DNA of 13,200 bases from Burkholderiaceae bacterium (GCA_023253905.1 JALREG010000291.1:1-13200), one strand, 5' to 3'. Positions 8,550 to 13,200 are shown, counted from the stretch's first letter. Program-made: numbers and translations. The notes: generated by a model from the sequence alone, not told the origin.

Positions 8550-9427
8550 TGCGAAGCCGCCATAGCGTGGACCTGCGAAAGCACACACCGCATCACATCA
8601 CTGGCTGGATCCAGGTACTGATCAAGAATGTCAAAGTGGTGATACCCCGGTGACACTACCACCCCATGCGCAACCCCCTGCCGGTGAAGATGTTGCGCAT
8701 ACCGATAGGATTGATCGATGAACTGCCAGGGCTCACGCGACCCCGCCAGCACCCACACTGGACAACGAACACGCAGCGTCTGTCGCTCGTAGTTATGTCG
8801 CGCAATCACCTCAGGCGTGAGGTGAAGATCGGCGTTGACGCTGGTGTGCACCGCCGGTGCAGGATCGAAGATGCCGCTGATGAGCACTGCACCTTGTAGC
8901 GGATGAGCGGGCAAACCCCTTGCCTGCCAGTCGGTCGCGAGGATGGCCGCACCAAGGTGCGCGCCCGCTGAGTGCCCTGACAGCGTGATTCTCGCGGGGT
9001 CGCCCCCATGTTCGCCAATGTGCCGAGCGGTCCACTCAAATGCATCGCGCGCAGAGGCGACCACATCGTCTAGGGTCACCGCAGGGCATAGGGCGTAGTT
9101 AATGACAACGACACAGACCCCCTGCGCCACAAGCGGCTCCGCGAGAAATGCGAAATTCGCCTTGTCCTGCCCCCGCCAATATCCCCCGTGAATGAAGATA
9201 TGAACAGGGGCGTTACTTACGGTTGCCGGATACACATCCAGCGTATGAAGCGGCCCCGGCCCGTAGGACAGGTCGGCAATCACCCGCATTCGCGCGCGCG
9301 CTGCGGCGTTAGGCGCCTCGCGCTTGGCCCGATGCGCCGCGAAATCCGGCACCGACTTCTGCGGGTTGTATTGGTATTCGTGTTCTTCGGCCGATAGGCC
9401 TTCCCAGATTGGGCGACGATCGTTCAT
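8546..9427 (-). CDS. Alpha/beta hydrolase, kynurenine formamidase/esterase-like
   Basis: 293 residues, no signal peptide, so cytosolic. The oxyanion-hole motif is HGGYW at 80-84. The nucleophile elbow is GHSAGAH with Ser153. A probable acid residue is Glu232 (AGSREPWQF) and the catalytic His is in GYHHFDIL (His264). HGGYW together with a C-terminal HFDIL is the pattern of the arylformamidase/kynurenine formamidase-like branch of the HSL-type esterases. No other tryptophan-degradation gene is nearby, so formylkynurenine is unlikely to be the true substrate; an amide, carbamate or ester is the broader expectation. It is the first gene of the cluster and overlaps the next gene by 4 bp. No convincing Shine-Dalgarno precedes the ATG. 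Confidence 0.85.
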   Translation of the reverse strand: MNDRRPIWEGLSAEEHEYQYNPQKSVPDFAAHRAKREAPNAAARARMRVIADLSYGPGPLHTLDVYPATVSNAPVHIFIHGGYWRGQDKANFAFLAEPLVAQGVCVVVINYALCPAVTLDDVVASARDAFEWTARHIGEHGGDPARITLSGHSAGAHLGAAILATDWQARGLPAHPLQGAVLISGIFDPAPAVHTSVNADLHLTPEVIARHNYERQTLRVRCPVWVLAGSREPWQFIDQSYRYAQHLHRQGVAHGVVVSPGYHHFDILDQYLDPASDVMRCVLSQVHAMAASQ

Positions 9428-9458
9428 GGCGGGAGCACTTAGAGCACGTGGACACCGG

Positions 9459-9487
9459 AGATTAGGGAATTGAGGCGGGGTTGGCTA
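9459..9487 (-). promoter_or_regulatory. Possible sigma-70 promoter of the ten-gene cluster
   Basis: On the minus strand, TAGCCA (9482-9487) and TAATCT (9459-9464) are separated by 17 bp. Both are partial matches (4 of 6, and a fair -10). Transcription would start near 9452, giving a leader of about 25 nt before the first gene. The evidence is the position and weak consensus only. Confidence 0.2.
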
Positions 9488-9515
9488 GTGCTGGGGGGTG
9501 CGAAGCGGCCCGGCG

Positions 9516-9531
9516 GGAACAGGCGTGTTCC
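9516..9531. promoter_or_regulatory. Dyad GGAACA-N4-TGTTCC, candidate operator
   Basis: A perfect 6-bp inverted repeat with a 4-bp spacer, about 30 bp upstream of the candidate -35 of the minus-strand cluster. The size and place suit a dimeric regulator, but no regulator gene is in the window and the repeat could also belong to the repeat-rich region on its right. Confidence 0.3.
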
Positions 9532-9613
9532 GCTAAATGAGTGCAGGGGGTGGCGGGCGCCGCATACCTGAGCTGTCGCATGACCCGCCGCCGCGATTGC
9601 GAGGCGGGGAAAT

Positions 9614-9627
9614 CGAGGTTCCTCGAC
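9614..9627. repeat. Short palindromic motif CGAGGTTCCTCGAC, related to the core of the 48-bp repeats
   Basis: CGAGGTTCCTCGAC differs by one base from CGAGGCTCCTCGAC at 9689-9702 and 10923-10936, both inside the 48-bp repeats. TCGAGG-TT-CCTCGA is a near-perfect palindrome, and GGTTCC ... GGAACC (9617-9636) can form an alternative hairpin. The stretch 9428-9723 is non-coding apart from these repeats and the promoter signals. Confidence 0.5.
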
Positions 9628-9658
9628 GCGGGAACCGTGAGGTCTTGACACACCACCT

Positions 9659-9706
9659 CGGGGGATTCGGTCACCTCGCCTCGCTTCGCGAGGCTCCTCG
9701 ACCCCG
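9659..9706 (+). repeat. 48-bp direct repeat, copy 1
   Basis: Identical over 48 bp to 10893-10940. It begins CGGGGGATTCGG and ends CTCGACCCCG, and holds a perfect hairpin GCCTCGC-TTC-GCGAGGC (9678-9694). A perfect 12-bp palindrome (GTGCTCGAGCAC, 9706-9717) follows directly. The ends resemble the T-arm sequence of the tRNA-Ser gene nearby (GGGGGATTCGAACCCCC, read on the plus strand), as if a GC-rich hairpin had been placed inside it. Confidence 0.85.
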
Positions 9707-9717
9707 TGCTCGAGCAC
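9706..9717. repeat. Perfect 12-bp palindrome after repeat copy 1
   Basis: GTGCTCGAGCAC is fully self-complementary and directly abuts the 48-bp repeat, at the same place where copy 2 has a longer, unrelated perfect palindrome. Confidence 0.6.
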
Positions 9718-9723
9718 TAAGCG

Positions 9724-9972
9724 ATGTCAGTCCATGAGGCGTGGTCGCTGGTCCGCCGCCTGTTTTCGGGCGGCACACCGGTGCTGCAGGCTGCACGCTC
9801 GGTCGCTGAACTTCGAGCCTGCGAGACGCTGGGTGCGGCGATCAAGCCGACCTTGGTGAATCGCACGTTTGCGCTGTGTCCGTACTGCCAGCTTCGAAAT
9901 GGTCAGATCTCCAGCGCCGACGAGGAGGACATCAGGGCAACGCGACACTGGTCGATCGTCTCTTCCATGTAG
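9724..9972 (+). CDS. Small unknown protein with CxxC motif (possible gene remnant)
   Basis: 82-codon frame that begins at the first ATG after an in-frame TAA (9718-9720), only 17 bp after repeat copy 1. No Shine-Dalgarno is visible. Third positions are mostly G or C as in the neighbouring real genes, which argues for past or present coding. The N-terminal half (SVHEAWSLVRRLFSGG, LQAARSVAELRACETLGAAI) looks helical; residues 52-55 are CPYC in ALCPYCQLRNGQ, which could be half of a zinc-binding site. I do not recognise the family. It may be a truncated gene whose ends were lost when the surrounding repeats arrived. Lack of a second Cys pair and of a ribosome site keeps confidence low. Confidence 0.3.
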   Translation: MSVHEAWSLVRRLFSGGTPVLQAARSVAELRACETLGAAIKPTLVNRTFALCPYCQLRNGQISSADEEDIRATRHWSIVSSM

Positions 9973-10227
9973 GCTGCGTATAGCGAGGTGTAGCAAGCAC
10001 ATAGGCACCATCCGCAGGCTCGAATGTGCAGGTATCGAAGGTACGCGGCAGGTCGGCACAGCCCAATAGTCGCCGATGTTTGGCGGCCCGCTCATGCTTG
10101 TCCCGCTAACTTGCCCAACTCAGGTTGTAGCGGTCTTGGTTCCCGCCCGGAACTTTTATGTCAGGCTTTGCCCACCGTGGCCTTGATGTCCTGAACCGCC
10201 CCGGGGCAGCTCAGGGTCCAAGGCGGC
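9973..10227. other. Gene-free stretch upstream of the toxin-antitoxin pair
   Basis: No frame here has convincing coding character and no homology is recognised. The only structure noted is a weak hairpin GTTCC-N5-GGAAC followed by TTTT (10139-10157), which could act as a poor terminator on the plus strand upstream of the toxin-antitoxin promoter. Confidence 0.4.
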
Positions 10228-10290
10228 TTGACGCCAATTTGGCGAAGCAGATAATACAATGTAATACACGTACTTCTGAGTGTAACGGAC
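10228..10290 (+). promoter_or_regulatory. Promoter/operator region of the toxin-antitoxin pair
   Basis: TTGACG (10228-10233) is a good -35. An AT-rich -10 zone follows (TAATAC at 10252-10257, 18-bp spacing; TACAAT at 10255). Two direct TAATACA repeats lie at 10252-10258 and 10262-10268, exactly 10 bp apart, one helical turn. A dyad CGCCAA-T-TTGGCG lies at 10232-10244. Ribbon-helix-helix antitoxins usually bind such repeated sites over their own promoter, so autoregulation is expected but inferred. Confidence 0.45.
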
Positions 10291-10527
10291 ATGACTACCA
10301 AAACCATCAACGTGCGCCTCCCCGAAGCTCTCTACAACCAGATCGAGGAACTGGCCAAAGCGACGGCGCGGACCAAGAGTTTTCTGACCATCGATGCGCT
10401 GGCCAACTATGTGGAGCGTGAGTCCTGGCAGATCCGTGACATTCATGAGGGAGTTAAGGAAGCCGATGCTGGCCAGTTCGCCACCGACGATGAGGTCAAG
10501 GCCGTCTTCGCTAAGTACAGTGCCTGA
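10291..10527 (+). CDS. Ribbon-helix-helix antitoxin (type II toxin-antitoxin)
   Basis: 78 residues. The N-terminus KTINVRLPEALYNQIEELAKATARTKSFLTIDALANYV is a standard ribbon-helix-helix DNA-binding domain (residues about 3-43): the beta strand TINVRLP contacts operator DNA and two helices make the dimer. The acidic, flexible tail (REIRDIHEG-like segment WQIRDIHEGVKEADAGQFATDDEVKAVFAKY, about 46-76) is the part that normally wraps and neutralises the toxin. It is followed after 2 bp by the toxin gene, and the promoter region has two direct TAATACA repeats suited to autoregulation. It neutralises the partner toxin in the cytosol. The family (ParD/RelB/CopG-like) is clear; a precise subfamily name is not. 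Confidence 0.88.
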   Translation: MTTKTINVRLPEALYNQIEELAKATARTKSFLTIDALANYVERESWQIRDIHEGVKEADAGQFATDDEVKAVFAKYSA

Positions 10528-10529
10528 CA

Positions 10530-10799
10530 ATGGCGTTGAAATGGACCAAGACCGCGCTTTGTACCGTTGACGAAATCGCGGAATTTATCGCCAAGGACAA
10601 CCTGAACCGTGCCACCAGGTTTGTGCTGGAGTTGAAAGAAGCAGTGAACAAACTGCAGGTTCACCCTGGGATGGGGAGGGCCGGCCGAGTTCCCGGTACA
10701 CGTGAACTGATCCTGCACGAGAACTACATCGCCATCTACCGCGTGCGAGGCGATGCCGTAGAAATTCTGAGACTGCACCACGTCGCTCGAAAGCTTTAA
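10530..10799 (+). CDS. RelE/ParE-family toxin
   Basis: 89 residues, the normal size of the RelE/ParE fold. The N-terminus MALKWTKTALCTVDEIAEFIAKDN and helix RATRFVLELKEAVNKLQVHPGMGRAGRVPGTREL are the familiar helical hairpin, followed by strands LILHENYIAIYRV and VEILRLHHVARK. The segment HPGMGR-x-GR-x-PGTREL followed by YIAIYRV and LRLHHVARK is shared by ParE (gyrase poison) and RelE (ribosome-dependent mRNA nuclease) relatives, so the target cannot be chosen from sequence alone. The ATG is 2 bp after the antitoxin stop (TGACAATG), so the two are co-transcribed. Both genes look intact. No terminator with a U-tract is seen directly after it. Confidence 0.88.
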   Translation: MALKWTKTALCTVDEIAEFIAKDNLNRATRFVLELKEAVNKLQVHPGMGRAGRVPGTRELILHENYIAIYRVRGDAVEILRLHHVARKL

Positions 10800-10892
10800 C
10801 GTCAAGCGATGCTCAGGGTGCACAGCGTACGCACATGACCGTGACCATCCCTTAACAGTCGACTATCGGTCAACAGCCTCGCCACTCCACAC

Positions 10893-10940
10893 CGGGGGAT
10901 TCGGTCACCTCGCCTCGCTTCGCGAGGCTCCTCGACCCCG
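10893..10940 (+). repeat. 48-bp direct repeat, copy 2
   Basis: Identical to 9659-9706 and in the same orientation, 1234 bp apart. The hairpin GCCTCGC-TTC-GCGAGGC is conserved. Its first ten bases after C (GGGGGATTCG, 10894-10903) are also the exact complement of CGAATCCCCC at 10965-10974, so the repeat plus the following palindrome can close into a larger three-way structure. The two copies bracket the small unknown ORF and the toxin-antitoxin pair. Confidence 0.85.
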
Positions 10941-10961
10941 GCCGGGCTTGCAAGCCCGGCC
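10940..10961. repeat. Perfect 22-bp palindrome after repeat copy 2
   Basis: Two perfect 11-base half-sites (GGCCGGGCTTG and its complement) with no spacer, abutting the 48-bp repeat. As RNA or single-stranded DNA it would fold into a very stable hairpin. It occupies the same relative place as the 12-bp palindrome after copy 1 but has a different sequence. Confidence 0.75.
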
Positions 10962-10964
10962 TTT

Positions 10965-11010
10965 CGAATCCCCCCGCACAGGCCGCAGGGCCTGTGCTCT
11001 CTCTCCGCCA
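10965..11010 (+). repeat. Inverted, hairpin-split copy of the tRNA-Ser 3' end
   Basis: Read on the plus strand, CGAATCCCCCC (10965-10975) and TCTCTCTCCGCCA (10998-11010) match the T-arm 3' strand and acceptor-CCA end of the tRNA-Ser encoded on the other strand. Between them lies a 22-nt perfect hairpin GCACAGGCC-GCAG-GGCCTGTGC (10976-10997), placed at the junction of T-arm and acceptor stem. The copy faces the real tRNA tail to tail. No other tRNA part is present, so it is not a functional tRNA. Confidence 0.75.
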
Positions 11011-11037
11011 AAAACAAATGCCCGCTTTCGCGGGCAT
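11009..11037 (-). terminator. Intrinsic terminator of the tRNA-Ser gene
   Basis: Minus-strand hairpin ATGCCCGC-GAAA-GCGGGCAT (11018-11037) followed by TTGTTTTT, starting 2 nt after the encoded CCA. The stem is perfect (8 bp) with a stable GAAA tetraloop. It is embedded in a longer inverted repeat made by the two tail-to-tail tRNA ends. Confidence 0.7.
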
Positions 11038-11039
11038 TT

Positions 11040-11130
11040 TGGCGGAGAGAGGGGGATTCGAACCCCCGAAGGGCTGTTAACCCTTACACGCTTTCCAGGC
11101 GTGCGACTTAAACCGCTCATCCATCTCTCC
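11040..11130 (-). tRNA. tRNA-Ser, anticodon GGA
   Basis: 91 nt including an encoded CCA. The acceptor stem GGAGAGA/TCTCTCC is perfect with discriminator G. Anticodon stem CACGC/GCGTG encloses the loop CTGGAAA, giving anticodon GGA (11094-11096), which reads UCC and UCU serine codons. A long variable arm (AAGGGTTAACAGCCCTT) is the class II mark of serine tRNA. The T-arm is GGGGGTTCGAATCCCCC. A TAAAAT -10-like box lies at 11141-11146 on the minus strand, about 10 bp upstream. The intrinsic terminator directly follows the 3' end. Confidence 0.96.
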
Positions 11131-11140
11131 GAACCGGCGC

Positions 11141-11146
11141 ATTTTA
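11141..11146 (-). promoter_or_regulatory. Possible -10 box of the tRNA-Ser gene
   Basis: TAAAAT on the minus strand, 10 nt upstream of the tRNA 5' end, at a place giving a very short leader. No good -35 is seen at 16-18 bp; the nearest TTGCCG is 21 bp away, so the call is tentative. Confidence 0.35.
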
Positions 11147-11171
11147 GCAGAGCGGCCGATGCGGGCCCGGC

Positions 11172-11210
11172 AATAAAAAGGGGCGCACCCGACTAGCCAG
11201 GTGACGCCCC
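11172..11210 (-). terminator. Intrinsic terminator after the symporter gene
   Basis: On the minus strand, GGGGCG(TCACC) ... (GGGTG)CGCCCC (11180-11210) forms a GC-rich stem with a small internal mismatch and is followed by TTTTTATT. It lies 50 bp after the symporter stop and before the tRNA promoter, separating the two transcription units. Confidence 0.75.
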
Positions 11211-11260
11211 AGAAAAACGCAGCCGAAGCCCAAGAGCAACGGCTACGAAACAATCAGCGG

Positions 11261-13200
11261 TCAGGCCGCTTTCAAATTGGGATAACGGACATCCTCAACC
11301 ATATCTTGCGTGGCCTTGTCGGGCGCAGGCGTGATCAGGGAAACGAGGAAGATCACCAGGAATCCCAACGGCACACCAAAGAGGCCGGCCGAAATCGGCT
11401 GAATGTCCCACCACAACGACACCGGTGTCGACCGCGGAATGCTGAAGAATGTCTCGCGCAGCCAAGGTTGGGTGGTGATCATGTAGTAGAACGTGACACC
11501 AAAGCCCGCGACCATGCCGAGTGAGGCGGCAATGCCCGTGGTGCGCTTCCAGAAGATCCCCATCACTAACGCCGGGAAGAAACCGGCCGCAGCGAAGGAG
11601 AAGGCCGCAGACACCAGGAACAGAATGTCAGCAGGCTTCTGTGCCGCCACCAGCGCGGCCAAAATGGCCACGACCAGAAGCAGGATCTTCGAGATCATCA
11701 CACGGCGAGCAGTGGGCGCGTTCGGATCGATCATCTTGTAATAGAGATCATGCGACAGCGCATTGGCAATCGTGAGCAACAGACCGTCAGCGGTGGAAAG
11801 CGCCGCAGCCAAACCACCCGCCGCCACCAGACCCGAAATCACGTAGGGTAGCCCTGCGATTTCAGGCGTTGCCAGCACGACGATGTCACCACCGATCGAA
11901 AGCTCAGCTCGCTGCACGATGCCGTCACCGTTGATGTCAATGAGCGACAACAACGATGGATCGACCCTTTGCCACGCCTGCACCCACGCTGGCAATTGCG
12001 AGAACGATGTTCCGACAAGATCGTTGTAAACCACGAACTTGACCAGAACCGCCAGCGCCGGCGCCGTGAAGTAGAGCAGGAAGATGAAGAACAGTGACCA
12101 GGTCACCGAGCTTCTCGCCTCCTTGACCGAGGGCGTCGTGTAGTAGCGCATAAGAATATGCGGAAGCGCCGCTGTACCCACCATCAGACAGAACACCAAC
12201 GCAAGGAAGTTCTTGCGAGAGGTGTCGCGTGCCTTTTCAGTGGCGCCAGGGAACGCTTCGCCGTGGCGCTGCAGTTGCGCTGCGCGCGCCTGCAAGCCCG
12301 CCTCGCGCGTCCACATCGCCTTGGCTGCGTTCACGTCTGCCGGATACTTGGCAAGCGCGTCTTCAGCCCTCTTGATGGCATCGGCGTTACCCGACGCTTT
12401 GGCGTCGGCAACCGCTTTCTGCGCGGCGCCCTTGCCTGCTTCAAACGCTTTCTCCGGCTCCTTCAGTGCGGCACGGGCGGCTTCGGCACGCTTTGCAGCC
12501 AGCGACCGAACCTCATTCTCCTTCGGGTCAGCAATCAGCTTGTCCTCAAGCTGAGTCACCTTTTGGAGCTGCTGCCCATAGACGAGCTGCGGAATCGGGA
12601 AACCGGTTTGCTTCACCGACAACCACACCACCGGAATCAGGTACGCAATGATCAGAATGATGTACTGCGCGACCTGCGTCCAGGTCACCGCCTTCATGCC
12701 GCCCAGGAACGAGCAGACCAGAATGCCAGCCAGACCCAGAAAGATTCCGATCTCGAACTGCACACCGGTGAGCCGGGTCGTGATGAGACCCACGCCGTAA
12801 ATCTGCGCCACCACATACGTGAAGGAGCAAACGATGGCGATCACGATCCCGATGAACCGCGGCACATGACCACCGTAACGGGCGCCCAAAAAGTCTGGAA
12901 TCGTAAACTGACCGAACTTGCGCAGATACGGAGCGAGGAACAACGCCACCAGCACGTAGCCGCCCGTCCAGCCCATGATAAAGGCCAAACCACTGTAGCC
13001 AGTGAGGTAGAGCGTGCCCGCCATACCGATGAACGAGGCTGCAGACATCCAGTCAGCGCCGGTTGCCATGCCGTTGAACACAGCAGGAACCCGCCGGCCG
13101 GCAACGTAGTACTCGGCAGCATCATTTGTGCGGCTCATCACGCCGATACCGGCATAGAGCAGCACCGTAGCGGCCAGGAACACATAGCCGATGACGTTCC
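11261..13200 (-). CDS. Sodium:solute symporter, VC_2705-like large subfamily (N-terminus beyond window)
   Basis: The frame is open to the right edge (codons upstream of the GTG at 13183 read NVIGY), so the N-terminus is missing and 13183 is not the true start. More than 640 residues are visible. SSS-family landmarks: ADWMSAASFIGMAGTLYLTG (Na+-site region), GWTGGYVLVALFLAPYLRKFGQFTIPDFLGARY, FLGGMKAVTWTQVAQYIILI, and GLVAAGGLAAALSTADGLLLTIANALSHDLYY. These match the acetate-permease-like branch, in particular the long VC_2705-type proteins. A hydrophilic Ala/Lys/Glu-rich insertion (residues about 200-322 counted from 13183; 12217-12586) splits the transmembrane core. A 12-residue EF-hand-type loop lies at 11903-11938. 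It probably imports a small organic acid with Na+; the substrate is not certain. An intrinsic terminator follows. Confidence 0.92.
   Translation of the reverse strand, partial: NVIGYVFLAATVLLYAGIGVMSRTNDAAEYYVAGRRVPAVFNGMATGADWMSAASFIGMAGTLYLTGYSGLAFIMGWTGGYVLVALFLAPYLRKFGQFTIPDFLGARYGGHVPRFIGIVIAIVCSFTYVVAQIYGVGLITTRLTGVQFEIGIFLGLAGILVCSFLGGMKAVTWTQVAQYIILIIAYLIPVVWLSVKQTGFPIPQLVYGQQLQKVTQLEDKLIADPKENEVRSLAAKRAEAARAALKEPEKAFEAGKGAAQKAVADAKASGNADAIKRAEDALAKYPADVNAAKAMWTREAGLQARAAQLQRHGEAFPGATEKARDTSRKNFLALVFCLMVGTAALPHILMRYYTTPSVKEARSSVTWSLFFIFLLYFTAPALAVLVKFVVYNDLVGTSFSQLPAWVQAWQRVDPSLLSLIDINGDGIVQRAELSIGGDIVVLATPEIAGLPYVISGLVAAGGLAAALSTADGLLLTIANALSHDLYYKMIDPNAPTARRVMISKILLLVVAILAALVAAQKPADILFLVSAAFSFAAAGFFPALVMGIFWKRTTGIAASLGMVAGFGVTFYYMITTQPWLRETFFSIPRSTPVSLWWDIQPISAGLFGVPLGFLVIFLVSLITPAPDKATQDMVEDVRYPNLKAA

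Noticed and set aside
8550..8588. Longer start for the enolase-superfamily gene at 8588
   Set aside because: It would overlap the hydrolase by 43 bp; the ATG at 8549 gives a standard ATGA coupling, and the family N-terminus starts there.
8546..9427. Assignment of the hydrolase as true kynurenine formamidase
   Set aside because: Motifs are compatible, but no tryptophan dioxygenase or kynureninase gene is near and the operon partners point to another substrate.
9645..9650. Perfect TTGACA as a plus-strand -35 box
   Set aside because: No -10-like sequence at 16-18 bp; the downstream DNA is the GC-rich 48-bp repeat.
9439..9717. 92-codon minus-strand frame upstream of the hydrolase
   Set aside because: Its product is Pro/Arg-rich and largely a translation of the hairpin repeats (GVEEPREARRGDRIPR recurs in both repeat copies); no ribosome site and no protein-like pattern.
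9727..10095. 122-codon minus-strand frame opposite the small CPYC ORF
   Set aside because: Product is rich in Arg, Ser and Pro without protein-like pattern; the opposite strand has the better coding composition.
9659..10940. CRISPR-like array from the 48-bp repeats
   Set aside because: Only two copies, 1234 bp apart, with genes between; no spacer series and no cas genes.
12213..12554. 113-codon plus-strand frame rich in Ala and Ser
   Set aside because: Antisense shadow of the Ala/Lys/Glu-rich insertion of the symporter; composition follows directly from the opposite strand.
13181..13183. GTG as the start codon of the symporter
   Set aside because: The frame stays open up to the window edge (NVIGY before it), and the transmembrane helix begins upstream, so the true start is outside the window.

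Overview
The window is GC-rich DNA (roughly 60% by eye) from a Gram-negative proteobacterium, most likely a betaproteobacterium of the Burkholderiales. This is inferred from gene style, the tRNA-Ser sequence with an encoded CCA, and the long sodium:solute symporter; no rRNA or other taxonomic marker is present.

Region 1 (1-9427, all minus strand, read right to left) is one compact ten-gene uptake-and-catabolism cluster. In transcription order it holds: an alpha/beta hydrolase resembling kynurenine formamidase; a mandelate-racemase-type enolase-superfamily enzyme; two oligopeptide-type ABC ATPases (DppD-like, DppF-like); an extended SDR (NAD-dependent epimerase/dehydratase type); a RidA-family protein; a periplasmic family-5 solute-binding protein; two permeases (DppB-like, DppC-like); and a cupin-type protein cut by the left window edge. 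Most joints are tight (4-bp ATGA overlaps, a TAATG overlap, gaps of 2-15 bp). Wider gaps lie only before the binding protein (43 bp) and after it (67 bp, with a stem-loop). The layout suggests import of a small amide-, ester- or peptide-like compound. In the cell it could be processed by hydrolysis (hydrolase), proton abstraction/dehydration or epimerisation (enolase enzyme), NAD-linked oxidation (SDR) and imine/enamine hydrolysis (RidA). The substrate cannot be read from the sequence and no regulator gene is in view.

Region 2 (about 9428-11040) is an accessory, repeat-rich stretch. It contains two identical 48-bp direct repeats 1234 bp apart, each followed directly by a different perfect palindrome. 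Between them lie a small ORF of unknown function with a CxxC motif and a type II toxin-antitoxin pair (ribbon-helix-helix antitoxin plus RelE/ParE toxin, plus strand). Next to the second repeat is an inverted, hairpin-interrupted copy of the 3' end of the neighbouring tRNA gene.

Region 3 (11040-13200, minus strand) holds tRNA-Ser(GGA) with a terminator hairpin, a good intrinsic terminator, and a large sodium:solute symporter of the VC_2705-like type. The symporter gene continues past the right edge of the window. It carries an Ala/Lys/Glu-rich hydrophilic insertion and a canonical EF-hand calcium-loop sequence.
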